Origin: Castellaniella denitrificans
GTDB lineage: Bacteria > Pseudomonadota > Gammaproteobacteria > Burkholderiales > Burkholderiaceae_B
DNA: 64,000 nucleotides
NCBI RefSeq assembly: GCF_042653765.1
Contig: NZ_JBHSEZ010000004.1
Span: 248,001-312,000 of the forward strand
Reading direction: 5' to 3'
A model generated the notes under the pieces. It was given only the letters and a program-made list of their open reading frames with translations. It was not told the DNA's origin and searched no databases. A program made the position numbers and the translations under genes. Of this stretch, positions 7,906 to 17,784 are shown piece by piece (the stretch's first letter is position 1; the number at the start of each line of letters is the position of its first letter).

Positions 7906-9093
7906 TCAGCCCGCCGACGGCAGGGGCGGCGGCATCGGCGGCAGGGTGCCGCCCGCCTCCGGTCCGTCCGGCGCGCGGGCCGGCGCCTGCAGCTGCGGCA
8001 TCTCGACCGTGGACACCGGACCGGTCATGCGCGCGCCGTGGCGCCGGATGATGTCGGCGATCTTCAGCAGCACGTCCTCCTGGGTGTCCATGTAGTCGTT
8101 GTAGTCGGTGCTGACCGTGAAGGCGTACAGGGACAGCTTCAGGGAAAAAGTCCCGCAGCTGCTGAAGTTGAAGGCGAAGAAATCGTGCTTCACCCCGGGA
8201 TGCCGGCGCAGCATGTCGCGGACGTCGGCGACGATGGCCGGCACGGCGTCGATGTCGGCGTAGCGGATGTGGATGTCCTCCATGATGCGGCGGCTGGTCA
8301 TGCGGGTGTGGTTGATGACCGGCTGGGTGTTGAACATCGCGTTGGGCACGTAGAAGGGCTTGCAGTCGAAGCCGATCAGGCGCGTGGCGCGCCAGCCGAT
8401 GTGCTCGACCCCGCCCATCAGGTCGGTGCCGGGGATGATGATGTATTCGCCGACCTTGAACGGGCGGCTGGCGAAGATCGTCAGCCCGCCCAGCAGGTTG
8501 GCCACCAGGCTCTGCGCGGCGAAGCCCACGGCGATGCCGCCCATGCCGCCGAAGGCCAGCAGGCCGGCGATGGAAAAGCCCAGCGCCTGCATCATCATCA
8601 GGATGGCCGTGATGACGATGGACGCCTTGGTCAGCTTGCCGATGGCGTCGGCCGCCGTGGGATCGAGTTCACGGCCGCGCTCGCGCGCTCGCAGCAGCAG
8701 GTTGTCCTGGATGCGGTTGACCGCGCGCAGCAACAGCCACATCACCACCAGGATCACCCCGACGTCGCGGATCGGCGCCAGGCCGTGCGCCAGCAGCGAA
8801 TCCCTGGCGAACGCCCGGTCGGACTCGCTCAGCAGGATCTGGCCGGCCAGGGCGATGCCCAGCACCCAGACCAGCATCTGCGCCGGCACGGACGCGCCCG
8901 CCAGCAGCCCGTGCCCCCAGGCATGCCGCACGGGATGCAGGCGGCGGGCGAGGCGTTCCAGCACGAACCGCAGGAGGCCGCCGGCCAGGAGGGACCCCAG
9001 GACGGCGGCAAATACCAGGATGATGGTCCGCCATTCATGGTAGACCGCCGACGATTGTTCGAGAAAAGAGGAAATCAAGCCACAAAGCTCCAT
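7906..9093 (-). CDS. MscS-family mechanosensitive ion channel
   Basis: A 395-residue inner-membrane channel. Three or four hydrophobic helices (within roughly residues 15-190) precede the pore-lining helix GGMGGIAVGFAAQSLVANLLGGL, the Gly/Ala-rich TM3 characteristic of MscS, and then the soluble beta domain (SRPFKVGEYIIIPG). It should gate on membrane tension to release solutes during osmotic downshift. The open frame runs 114 codons further upstream into the start region of the divergent chemoreceptor gene; ATG 9093 is preferred because it precedes the first membrane helix and homologous sequence begins there. The C-terminus is rich in Pro and probably disordered. Confidence 0.88.
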   Translation of the reverse strand: MELCGLISSFLEQSSAVYHEWRTIILVFAAVLGSLLAGGLLRFVLERLARRLHPVRHAWGHGLLAGASVPAQMLVWVLGIALAGQILLSESDRAFARDSLLAHGLAPIRDVGVILVVMWLLLRAVNRIQDNLLLRARERGRELDPTAADAIGKLTKASIVITAILMMMQALGFSIAGLLAFGGMGGIAVGFAAQSLVANLLGGLTIFASRPFKVGEYIIIPGTDLMGGVEHIGWRATRLIGFDCKPFYVPNAMFNTQPVINHTRMTSRRIMEDIHIRYADIDAVPAIVADVRDMLRRHPGVKHDFFAFNFSSCGTFSLKLSLYAFTVSTDYNDYMDTQEDVLLKIADIIRRHGARMTGPVSTVEMPQLQAPARAPDGPEAGGTLPPMPPPLPSAG

Positions 9094-9265
9094 GCCGCAA
9101 TGATCGATGGTTCCAGTGTATCGGCCCGCCCGACGGTCCTTCAAACCATGTCGGCCATGAATAGTCCTCATTTGTTTCCGGATATCTCCGGATAGGGCGC
9201 GATCCGCTAAGGTTATCCTGCAGGAAAACGCCCCCCATCCCGCATCACTCCGCAGGAGACACACC

Positions 9266-11283
<2,018 letters not shown>

Positions 11284-11287
<4 letters not shown>

Positions 11288-11916
11288 AGGGGCAAAAGCC
11301 GCCAGGCCAGCAGGAACATGACGGCGGCGATGCCGCCGTCCAGCCAGCGCCAGGCCCTGGGATCCCGGAACAGGGGCGCGCATAGCCGCGACCCCAGGCC
11401 CAGCGCCGCCAGCCACAGCACGCTGGCGGTCAGGGCGCCGGCGGCGAAGCCGAAGCGGGCGTCGGCGAAGCCGTGGGCGATCGAGCCCAGCACCATCATG
11501 TCCAGCCAGAAATGCGGGTTGAGCAGGGTGAAGCCCACCGCTCCCAGCAGGGCGGCGCGGCGGGAAGACACCGCGGCCTGGTCGGCCCGTGGACCGGCGG
11601 CCGGGCGCCAGGCCCGGCGTGCCGACTGGACGCCGTACCATGACAGGAACGCGACCCCGCACCATTGCACGGCGCCCGCCAGCCCGGGCAGCCAGGCCGT
11701 CAGCGCCTGCAGGCCCGACACGCTACCGAAGATGAAGCAGGCGTCGATCAGGGCGCACACCAGCAGGATGGCGCTCAGGTGCGCCCGGGCGATGCCCTGG
11801 CGCAGGATGAAAGCGCTTTGCGCCCCCACCACGGCGAACATGCCCAGACCCGTCAGCGTCCCGCTGGTCCAGGCGGCGACCAGGGGGGAAACAGTGGGAA
11901 TGGCGGCGGCGAACAT
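11284..11916 (-). CDS. argO: LysE/ArgO-family basic amino acid exporter
   Basis: A 210-residue inner-membrane exporter with six predicted helices. The N-terminus GMFAVVGAQSAFILRQGI is the diagnostic LysE/ArgO stretch, and GFTLLNPHFWLDM matches the conserved Asn-Pro motif. It is divergent from an ArgP/LysG-type LysR gene, the classic arrangement by which intracellular lysine or arginine induces the exporter. Two adjacent ATGs (11919 and 11916) exist; the second has the better spacing to AGGAG. Adjacent lysine/pipecolate-type catabolic genes make lysine a likely substrate, but that is inference. Confidence 0.9.
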
Positions 11917-12151
11917 CATGGACTCCTGCGGCGGAAAACAAGGGACGGAGCGGCGCGCGGTCCGGGCCGCCCGCCAGTCCCCGCGCGGCGGCGGGCCGGA
12001 ACGGACGCCGCGCGGGGGCCAGGACCGCATTGTGCGCAAGACCAGATATAAAATACAGCTAATTTATTTAAATATGGTTTAGAAAAACTTAATATACGGT
12101 TCCGATGCCGCCCGGCGCCGGACCTGCCGCCGGACACCGGGACACACGCCC
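11917..12151. promoter_or_regulatory. argO-argP divergent control region
   Basis: A 235-base intergenic region with an unusually AT-rich core at about 12046-12096 (tttattt, aaatatgg, tttagaaaaac, aatatac) in an otherwise GC-rich window. In characterised argO/argP and lysE/lysG pairs the regulator binds such a region and activates the exporter when bound to basic amino acids. No individual binding site was assigned. Confidence 0.55.
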
Positions 12152-13099
12152 ATGCAACTGGATCACGACAACCTGCGCGCCCTCGCGGCCGTGGTGCGCG
12201 AAGGCAGCTTCGAGCGGGCCGCCGCCGCCCTGCACGTCACCCCTTCGGCCGTGTCCCAGCGCATCAAGACGCTGGAGTCCCGCATGGGACGGCTGCTGGT
12301 CCTGCGCACCATCCCGGCGCAGCCCACGGACGATGGCCGCATCCTGGTGCGCCTGGCCGAACAGGCCGCCCTCCTGGAACACGAGGCCCTGGACCGCCTG
12401 GGCATGGGCGACGACCGCCCCGCGCCCAGCCTGCGTGTCGCCGTCAACCACGACAGCCTGGAAACCTGGTTCATCGAGGCGGCCACGCGCTACGCGGAAC
12501 AGACCCGCACGACGCTGGACCTGGTCTCGGAGGACCAGGACCACACGGCCGCCCTGCTGCGCAACGGCAGCGTGCTGGCGGCCGTCACCACACTGGGCGA
12601 TCCGGTGCAGGGCTGCCGGGTCCACACGCTGGGCCGCATGCGCTACGTGGCCACCTGCACGCCCGCCTTCCATACGCGGCATTTCGCCCGCGGCGTCACC
12701 CCCGAGGCCCTGGCGCGCGCGCCGGTCCTGATCTTCAACCGCAAGGACGCCCTGCAGGCGCAGTTCGCGCGCGGGGTGATGGGCGACACGCCCTGGCAGC
12801 CGCCGACCTGGTGGGTGCCCTCGTCCCACGCCTTCGTCTCGGCCACGCTGGCCGGGCTGGGCTGGACCATGAACCCGCTGCCCATGGTCCGCGAGGCGCT
12901 GGAGACAGGCCGCCTGGTGCCCCTGCGGGCGCGGGCCTGGCACGACGTGCCGCTGTACTGGCAGCACTGGCGCACCGGCGCGCACACCATGGAACGGCTG
13001 ACCTCGGCCGTGCTGAAGGCCGCCCGCGCCCTGGTGCGCCCGACCCGAGCGCCGGTCAGTTCCCCTGGCGCAGACGGCTCAGGGTCGTCGTCGGCGTGA
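12152..13099 (+). CDS. argP: ArgP/LysG-type LysR regulator
   Basis: A 315-residue LysR-family regulator with N-terminal LDHDNLRALAAVVREGSFERAAAALHVTPSAVSQRIKTLE, which is close to ArgP (IciA). It is divergent from argO, which ArgP proteins activate in response to arginine or are held inactive by lysine. The C-terminal 20 residues are a low-complexity Ser/Pro/Gly tail, and the last 44 bases overlap the end of the convergent ThDP-enzyme gene. The start at 12152 gives the family N-terminus MQLDHDNL. Confidence 0.9.
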   Translation: MQLDHDNLRALAAVVREGSFERAAAALHVTPSAVSQRIKTLESRMGRLLVLRTIPAQPTDDGRILVRLAEQAALLEHEALDRLGMGDDRPAPSLRVAVNHDSLETWFIEAATRYAEQTRTTLDLVSEDQDHTAALLRNGSVLAAVTTLGDPVQGCRVHTLGRMRYVATCTPAFHTRHFARGVTPEALARAPVLIFNRKDALQAQFARGVMGDTPWQPPTWWVPSSHAFVSATLAGLGWTMNPLPMVREALETGRLVPLRARAWHDVPLYWQHWRTGAHTMERLTSAVLKAARALVRPTRAPVSSPGADGSGSSSA

Positions 13100-14804
13100 T
13101 GGCCTCCGGATCCAGCAGGCAGTGCAGGATGGCCGGCAGGCCGCTGTCCAGCGCGCGCCGCAGCGCGGGGGCGAAATCCTCCGTCGTCTCGACCCGCTCG
13201 CCATGGCCGCCGAAGGCGCGCGCATAGGCCGCGAAATCGGGATTGCGCAGCGCGGTGGCGGATACCCGGCCGGGGTAGCGCCGCTCCTGGTGCATGCGGA
13301 TGGTGCCGAACATGCCGTTGTCGACCAGGATCACCAGGATCGGCAGATCGTACTGGACCGCCGTGGCGAATTCCTGGCCGTGCATCATGAAGCAGCCGTC
13401 GCCCGCCAGGCACACCACCCGGCGGTCCGGATAGAGGCGCTGGGCGGCTACCGCCGCGGGCAGGCCATAGCCCATCGAACCCGAGGTGGGCGCCAGCTGG
13501 GTGCCATAGGCGCGGAAGCGGTAGAAGCGGTGCAACCAGGTAGCGTAGTTGCCGGCCCCGTTGGTGAGGATGGCGTCCTCTGGCAGCACGGCGTTCAGGT
13601 GCTCCATCACCCGGCCCATCTGCAGGACGCCGGGATGCTCGATGACCGACGGATCGCTCCATTCCTGGCGCCGCGCATGCAGCCGCTCGCAGCGCTGGCG
13701 GCGCGCCGCCGTCGCCGTGGGCGCCAGGGGCTCGATGGCGCGCACCCAGGTCCCGGGGGCGCAGGCCATGGCGATGTCCGCCTGGTAGACGCGGTTCAGC
13801 TCGCCGACGTCGGGATGCACGTGAACCAGCGTCTGGGACGGGTTCGGCACGTCGAACAACGTGTAGCCCTGACTGGGGATTTCGGACAGCCGCCCGCCCA
13901 CGGCCAGGATCAGGTCGGATTCGCGGATCGCCTCCAGCAGCCGGGGATCGGCGCCCAGCCCCAGGTCGCCGATGAAGCAGGGATGATCCACGGGACACAG
14001 CATCTGGCGGCGGAACTGCACCGCCACCGGCAGGGCGTGGCGCTCGGCGAAGGCGCCGAAGGCCTGCACGGAGCGGGCATCCCAGCGGCTGCCGCCGAGG
14101 ATGGCCAGCGGCCGCTCCGCGTCCGCCAGGCGGTCGGCCAGGGCCTGGATCTGCGCGGCCGGCGGCAGGGTCTCGGGCACGTGGCAGGGCCGCGCATCGG
14201 CCACCGTCACGGTCTCGCCCAGCATGTCCTCCGGCAGGGCCAGCACCACCGGTCCCGGGCGGCCCGACAGCGCCACATGGAAGGCGCGCGACAGGTATTC
14301 GGGAATGCGGTCCGCCTGGTCGATTTCGGCCGCCCACTTGACCTGGGAGCCGAACACGGCGCGGTAGTCCATTTCCTGGAAGGCCTCGCGGTCGCGCATC
14401 GCCCGGTCGATCTGCCCGACCAGCAGGATCATGGGCGTGGAGTCCTGGGACGCCACATGCACCCCCGCGAAGGCGTTGGCGGCGCCCGGCGCGCGGGTCA
14501 CCATGCACACGCCGGGCCGGCCGGTCAGCTTGCCATAGGCCTCGGCCATGATGGCGGCCCCGCCTTCCTGGCGGCAGACCGTGACCTGGACATCGGCGTC
14601 GACCAGGCCGTCGAGCACCGGCAGGTAGCTTTCCCCCGGCACGCAGAATACGTGGTCCACGCCGTGGAGGCGCAACTGATCCACCAGGACGTGTCCGGCC
14701 AGGCGGGGGGCCGCCGGATGGGCGGCGGCCCTCGGCGCCATGCCGGCGTGGCCATGCTCGGCCCCTCCATGGAAGGCGGGGCTGGCGCTGTGACGCGTGG
14801 TCAT
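13056..14804 (-). CDS. Acetolactate-synthase-like ThDP-dependent enzyme
   Basis: A 582-residue enzyme with the three-domain fold of acetohydroxyacid synthase and 2-oxoacid decarboxylases. The Pyr domain carries the cofactor-activating Glu in CRQEGGAAIMAEAYG, a central domain follows, and the PP domain has GDGCFMMHGQEF with the downstream Asn of the ThDP motif (VDNGMF). Its start overlaps the stop of the ketimine-reductase-like gene by 4 bases, so it belongs to the cyclic imino acid cluster and is unlikely to be a biosynthetic IlvB: no small subunit is nearby. A plausible role is decarboxylation of a 2-oxo acid from lysine or pipecolate; this is unproven. The first 30 residues are a His/Ala-rich extension. 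Confidence 0.85.
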   Translation of the reverse strand: MTTRHSASPAFHGGAEHGHAGMAPRAAAHPAAPRLAGHVLVDQLRLHGVDHVFCVPGESYLPVLDGLVDADVQVTVCRQEGGAAIMAEAYGKLTGRPGVCMVTRAPGAANAFAGVHVASQDSTPMILLVGQIDRAMRDREAFQEMDYRAVFGSQVKWAAEIDQADRIPEYLSRAFHVALSGRPGPVVLALPEDMLGETVTVADARPCHVPETLPPAAQIQALADRLADAERPLAILGGSRWDARSVQAFGAFAERHALPVAVQFRRQMLCPVDHPCFIGDLGLGADPRLLEAIRESDLILAVGGRLSEIPSQGYTLFDVPNPSQTLVHVHPDVGELNRVYQADIAMACAPGTWVRAIEPLAPTATAARRQRCERLHARRQEWSDPSVIEHPGVLQMGRVMEHLNAVLPEDAILTNGAGNYATWLHRFYRFRAYGTQLAPTSGSMGYGLPAAVAAQRLYPDRRVVCLAGDGCFMMHGQEFATAVQYDLPILVILVDNGMFGTIRMHQERRYPGRVSATALRNPDFAAYARAFGGHGERVETTEDFAPALRRALDSGLPAILHCLLDPEAITPTTTLSRLRQGN

Positions 14805-15724
14805 GAAAGATTCCTTTCCGAAGAATGATCGAAACGCAGGGCGCAGCGCGCGGCGGCCAGATCCCAGGCCGCGCAGCCGACAGATTTGAAGACGGCCGCG
14901 CCCTCGGGCGGCCCGGCCGCCAGCAGGCAGGCCAGGGACCGCACGCTGGACCAGTCCACACCCGCCTGCAGGTAGTCGCCCGCCTCGTGCCGGGCGCCTT
15001 CGGGATCGTCCACGAACAGATGGCTGCCCGCCAGGGCCCGCGCGCCGATCTCGGCCAGGTCGTGGCGATAGGCCCCCACGCCGATCACCAGCCGGCCGGC
15101 GCGCGCAGGCTGGTCGTAGACCGGCGTGGCGCTGGTCGTCGCCGTGACCACCAGGTCGGCGTCCGGGTCGGCCTCGCGGGCCGGCCGGACCCGGTCCGTT
15201 CCGAAGGTCCGGGCGAACGCCTCGGCCCGTCCCGGCGCATGGCCGATCACGTCCACCCGCGCGTCCGGATGCAGGTCGAGCAGGGCCTCGACATGGCCCG
15301 CCGCCTGGGTGCCGGTGCCGAACACGGCCGCGTGGCGGACGCCGCCGGGCAGCAGCCGGCTCACGGCCAGCATCGACACCGCCGCCGTGCGCCGCGCCGT
15401 GACGGTCGGCCCGTCCAGCAGCAGGCGCAGCCGGCCGGTTTCGCCGTCGTAGACCGACACCATGCCGTTGATCGTCGGCAAGCCGTGCGCGCGGTTGCCC
15501 GGCGCGACATTGACCAGCTTGTGGATGCCGACGTCCGCCGCCGTCGCCGGCATGGACAGCATGACCGCGCCGCCGGGAAACGGCACGGCCTGCCGCGCCG
15601 GCGCGCACAGGCGGCCCGCCGCCATGTCGTCCGCGGCCTGGGCGATCTCCCGCATCAGGGCCGGGAACGGCAGCAGGGCGCGGGTCCCGGCCGCGTCGCA
15701 CAGCGCCTGTCCTGTCTCATTCAT
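14801..15724 (-). CDS. Ornithine cyclodeaminase/mu-crystallin-family reductase
   Basis: A 307-residue NAD(P)-binding protein of the ornithine cyclodeaminase/mu-crystallin family. The Rossmann motif is HAAVFGTGTQAAGHVEALL, with the conserved Lys in IHKLVNVAPGN and TARRTAAVSMLA before it. Family members include delta1-piperideine/pyrroline-2-carboxylate reductases (ketimine reductases), alanine dehydrogenases and true cyclodeaminases. Neighbours encode a D-amino-acid/pipecolate-type oxidase and an aminoadipate-semialdehyde-type dehydrogenase, which favours reduction of a cyclic ketimine. It overlaps the upstream regulator by 8 bases and the downstream ThDP gene by 4. Confidence 0.88.
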   Translation of the reverse strand: MNETGQALCDAAGTRALLPFPALMREIAQAADDMAAGRLCAPARQAVPFPGGAVMLSMPATAADVGIHKLVNVAPGNRAHGLPTINGMVSVYDGETGRLRLLLDGPTVTARRTAAVSMLAVSRLLPGGVRHAAVFGTGTQAAGHVEALLDLHPDARVDVIGHAPGRAEAFARTFGTDRVRPAREADPDADLVVTATTSATPVYDQPARAGRLVIGVGAYRHDLAEIGARALAGSHLFVDDPEGARHEAGDYLQAGVDWSSVRSLACLLAAGPPEGAAVFKSVGCAAWDLAAARCALRFDHSSERNLS

Positions 15725-16370
15725 CGCCGTTCTCCTCGTCCGCCGCCGCGCCGATGGATCCGGCCCCGGTCCCCGGCGCGGCCATGCCGGACAGCGCCAT
15801 GCTGAGCCACAGCACCTCGGCGTCCCGCGGGCCGGCGTTGACCAGCCGATGCCGCATGCGGCTGTCGATGTAGAAACAGTCGCCGGCCTCCAGGATCACG
15901 GACCGGTAGTATTCCGTATGCAGCTCGACGGCGCCTTCCAGCACGTAGACGAATTCCTCGCCCTCGTGCCGGCTCCAGCCCTCGTCCGCCGCCAGATCCC
16001 GCGCCTTGATGGTGCTGCGGAACGGCATCATGCGCTTATGCGAAAGCTGCGAGCACAGCAGCCGGTGCCGGTACATCGGCGTCTCGTGGATCTCGCCCTC
16101 GCCGGCCCGCTCGACGCTGCGCCGCCCCGCGCCCATGTGCTCCCGCGCGGGGACGAACAGTTCGGCCACGTCCACGCCCAGGCCGTGGGCCAGGCGCAGC
16201 AGCACGTCGTACGTCGGGGACATCAGGCCGTTCTCGATCTTCGACCAGGCGGACGCCGACACCCCGCTGGCGTCCCCCGCCTGCCCCTGGGTCCAGCCGC
16301 GCCGCAGGCGCAGCGATTTCAGGCGCTCGGCCAGCGCGGACTGGCGTTCCTTGACTGCGTCGATGCTCAA
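15717..16370 (-). CDS. XRE-cupin transcriptional regulator
   Basis: A 217-residue regulator: an N-terminal Cro/CI-type helix-turn-helix (LKSLRLRRGWTQGQAGDASGVSASAWSKIENG, about residues 15-46) and a C-terminal cupin (GEEFVYVLEGAVELH and AGDCFYIDSRMRHRLVN). Such HTH-cupin proteins usually sense a small metabolite and control an adjacent catabolic operon. The start is TTG at 16370: GGAAGGA lies just upstream, and the open frame before it has no family similarity. It sits between the FAD oxidase (46 bases away) and the ketimine-reductase gene (8-base overlap), so it is co-transcribed with the genes it probably controls. Confidence 0.88.
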   Translation of the reverse strand: MSIDAVKERQSALAERLKSLRLRRGWTQGQAGDASGVSASAWSKIENGLMSPTYDVLLRLAHGLGVDVAELFVPAREHMGAGRRSVERAGEGEIHETPMYRHRLLCSQLSHKRMMPFRSTIKARDLAADEGWSRHEGEEFVYVLEGAVELHTEYYRSVILEAGDCFYIDSRMRHRLVNAGPRDAEVLWLSMALSGMAAPGTGAGSIGAAADEENGDE

Positions 16371-16416
16371 TTTTCCTTCCCTTCCGATGCGGCGCCCGGC
16401 CTGGCTCGGCTCCACT

Positions 16417-17598
16417 CTACACCACGTTTTTCTCGATGATCGGCCGACCTTCCAGGATGCGCCGCCAGCCCAGCCGGCCGAGGTCCAGCGTGCGATACCG
16501 GCCATGCGCGATCAGTTCCGCCAGCGCCCGGCCGACGGCCGGCGCCTGCTGCATGCCGTGGCCGCTGAAGCCGTTGGCGAAATACAGGTTGTCCAGGTCG
16601 GGATGCGGACCCAGGATCACGTTCTGGTCGACCAGGTTCATGTCGTAGTGCCCCGCCCAGCTGCGCACGCAGCGCAGGGCCTCGAACGCCGGCACGCGCC
16701 GCGCCAGCAGGGGCCAGAGCACGTCCTCGAACAGGGCGTGCTGCACGTCGAAATCGAAGCATTCTGGATCCTGGTCCGGCGGCGGGGCGATGCCGGTGAT
16801 GAATCCCTGCCCCTCGGGACGGAAATACGCCCCGCTGGGATCAATCACCATCGGGCATCCCGGCAGGCGCTCAGGGCACTGCACGTAGAAGACGCTGCGC
16901 TTGCGGGCCTGCACCGGCAGCTCGATGCCCGCCAGGCGCGCCAGGGCCGGCGCGCCGACGCCGGCGGCATTGACCAGGGCGCCGCACGCCAGCGCCCGGC
17001 CGTCGTCCAGGCGCACCCCCGTCACGCGCGCGCCCGCGCGCTCGATGCCCGCCACCCGGCGCGGCAGGTACGTGGCGCCCTGGGCGATGGCCTTGCGCCG
17101 CAGTCCCTGGAGCATGCCATAGGCGTCCAGCCAGCCCTCGCCGCTCAGGCCCAGCGTCCCGGCCGCCAGGTCGTCCACGCGCAGCCAGGGAAACCGCGCC
17201 CGCAGGGCGGCGGCGTCCAGCAGGGCGACGTCCGCCCCCTCGCGCCGCTGCAGGGCGTGATTGTCCCGCAGCACGGGCAGGCCGGCAGGCGTGGCCAGGA
17301 ACAGGTAGCCGCCTTCGTGGAACGCCGGATCGGGCCGGATGCCGTCCACGGCCAGGACGTCACCGAAGGCACGCAGGAATTCCGTACCGAAGAGCGACAT
17401 GCGGATGTTCTCTTCGGTGGAGAACTGATGGCGGATCGACGCGGCCGACAGGGCGGTGGCGCAGTACTGATAAGAGGGATCGGGCTCGATCACGGCGACC
17501 GAGCCCCCGAAGCCGGGGTCCGCCGTCAGGAAATACGCGACGGCGCTGCCGACGGCGGCCCCCCCGGCGATCACGACATCGAACTGCGTCTGCGACAT
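16417..17598 (-). CDS. FAD-dependent D-amino acid/pipecolate-type oxidase
   Basis: A 393-residue DAO-family flavoprotein. The FAD-binding fold begins at residue 7 with DVVIAGGAAVGSAVAYFL, and the C-terminal FAD motif is YFANGFSGHGMQQAPAVGRALAELI. The family covers glycine/sarcosine oxidases, D-amino acid dehydrogenases and L-pipecolate oxidase (AmaA-type). The cluster context (ketimine reductase and ALDH7-type dehydrogenase) makes pipecolate or a related cyclic imino acid the best guess. The frame is open for 36 codons upstream; ATG 17598 begins the conserved fold. First gene of a four-gene minus-strand operon, divergent from the dehydrogenase gene. Confidence 0.87.
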   Translation of the reverse strand: MSQTQFDVVIAGGAAVGSAVAYFLTADPGFGGSVAVIEPDPSYQYCATALSAASIRHQFSTEENIRMSLFGTEFLRAFGDVLAVDGIRPDPAFHEGGYLFLATPAGLPVLRDNHALQRREGADVALLDAAALRARFPWLRVDDLAAGTLGLSGEGWLDAYGMLQGLRRKAIAQGATYLPRRVAGIERAGARVTGVRLDDGRALACGALVNAAGVGAPALARLAGIELPVQARKRSVFYVQCPERLPGCPMVIDPSGAYFRPEGQGFITGIAPPPDQDPECFDFDVQHALFEDVLWPLLARRVPAFEALRCVRSWAGHYDMNLVDQNVILGPHPDLDNLYFANGFSGHGMQQAPAVGRALAELIAHGRYRTLDLGRLGWRRILEGRPIIEKNVV

Positions 17599-17665
17599 CC
17601 TGCGGCGCTCCAGTCTCTCTATCCCTGCCCCTGTCCGGCCCCTATTCTGGAAGCAATCCCGCCCC

Positions 17666-17713
17666 ATTTCCCTAGGCATTTTCCCTAGAGGCAAAAAATT
17701 TCCCATCGGAAAT
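17666..17713. promoter_or_regulatory. Candidate operator array between oxidase and ALDH genes
   Basis: The divergent region holds two direct copies of TTTCCCTAG (17667-17675 and 17680-17688, spaced 13 bases) followed by a dyad ATTTCC-CATC-GGAAAT (17698-17713). The shared ATTTCC/TTTCCC core repeated three times suggests binding sites for the XRE-cupin regulator encoded in the operon. The assignment to that regulator is inference. Confidence 0.5.
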
Positions 17714-17784
17714 ATGCGTGATATGCTGGTCCGGATCCCGACCCGAGGCGCCGCTTCGAGCGGCGCGCCCAGCCCGGAGCTTTC

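Noticed and set aside
13056..14804. Acetolactate synthase IlvB of branched-chain amino acid biosynthesis
   Set aside because: No ilvN small-subunit or ilvC gene follows, and the gene is translationally coupled to imino acid catabolic genes.
13056..15701. An 881-codon frame suggesting a fusion of the ThDP enzyme with upstream sequence
   Set aside because: The first 299 codons run through the ketimine-reductase gene in another frame; the ThDP enzyme has its own ATG with AAAGGA at 14804.
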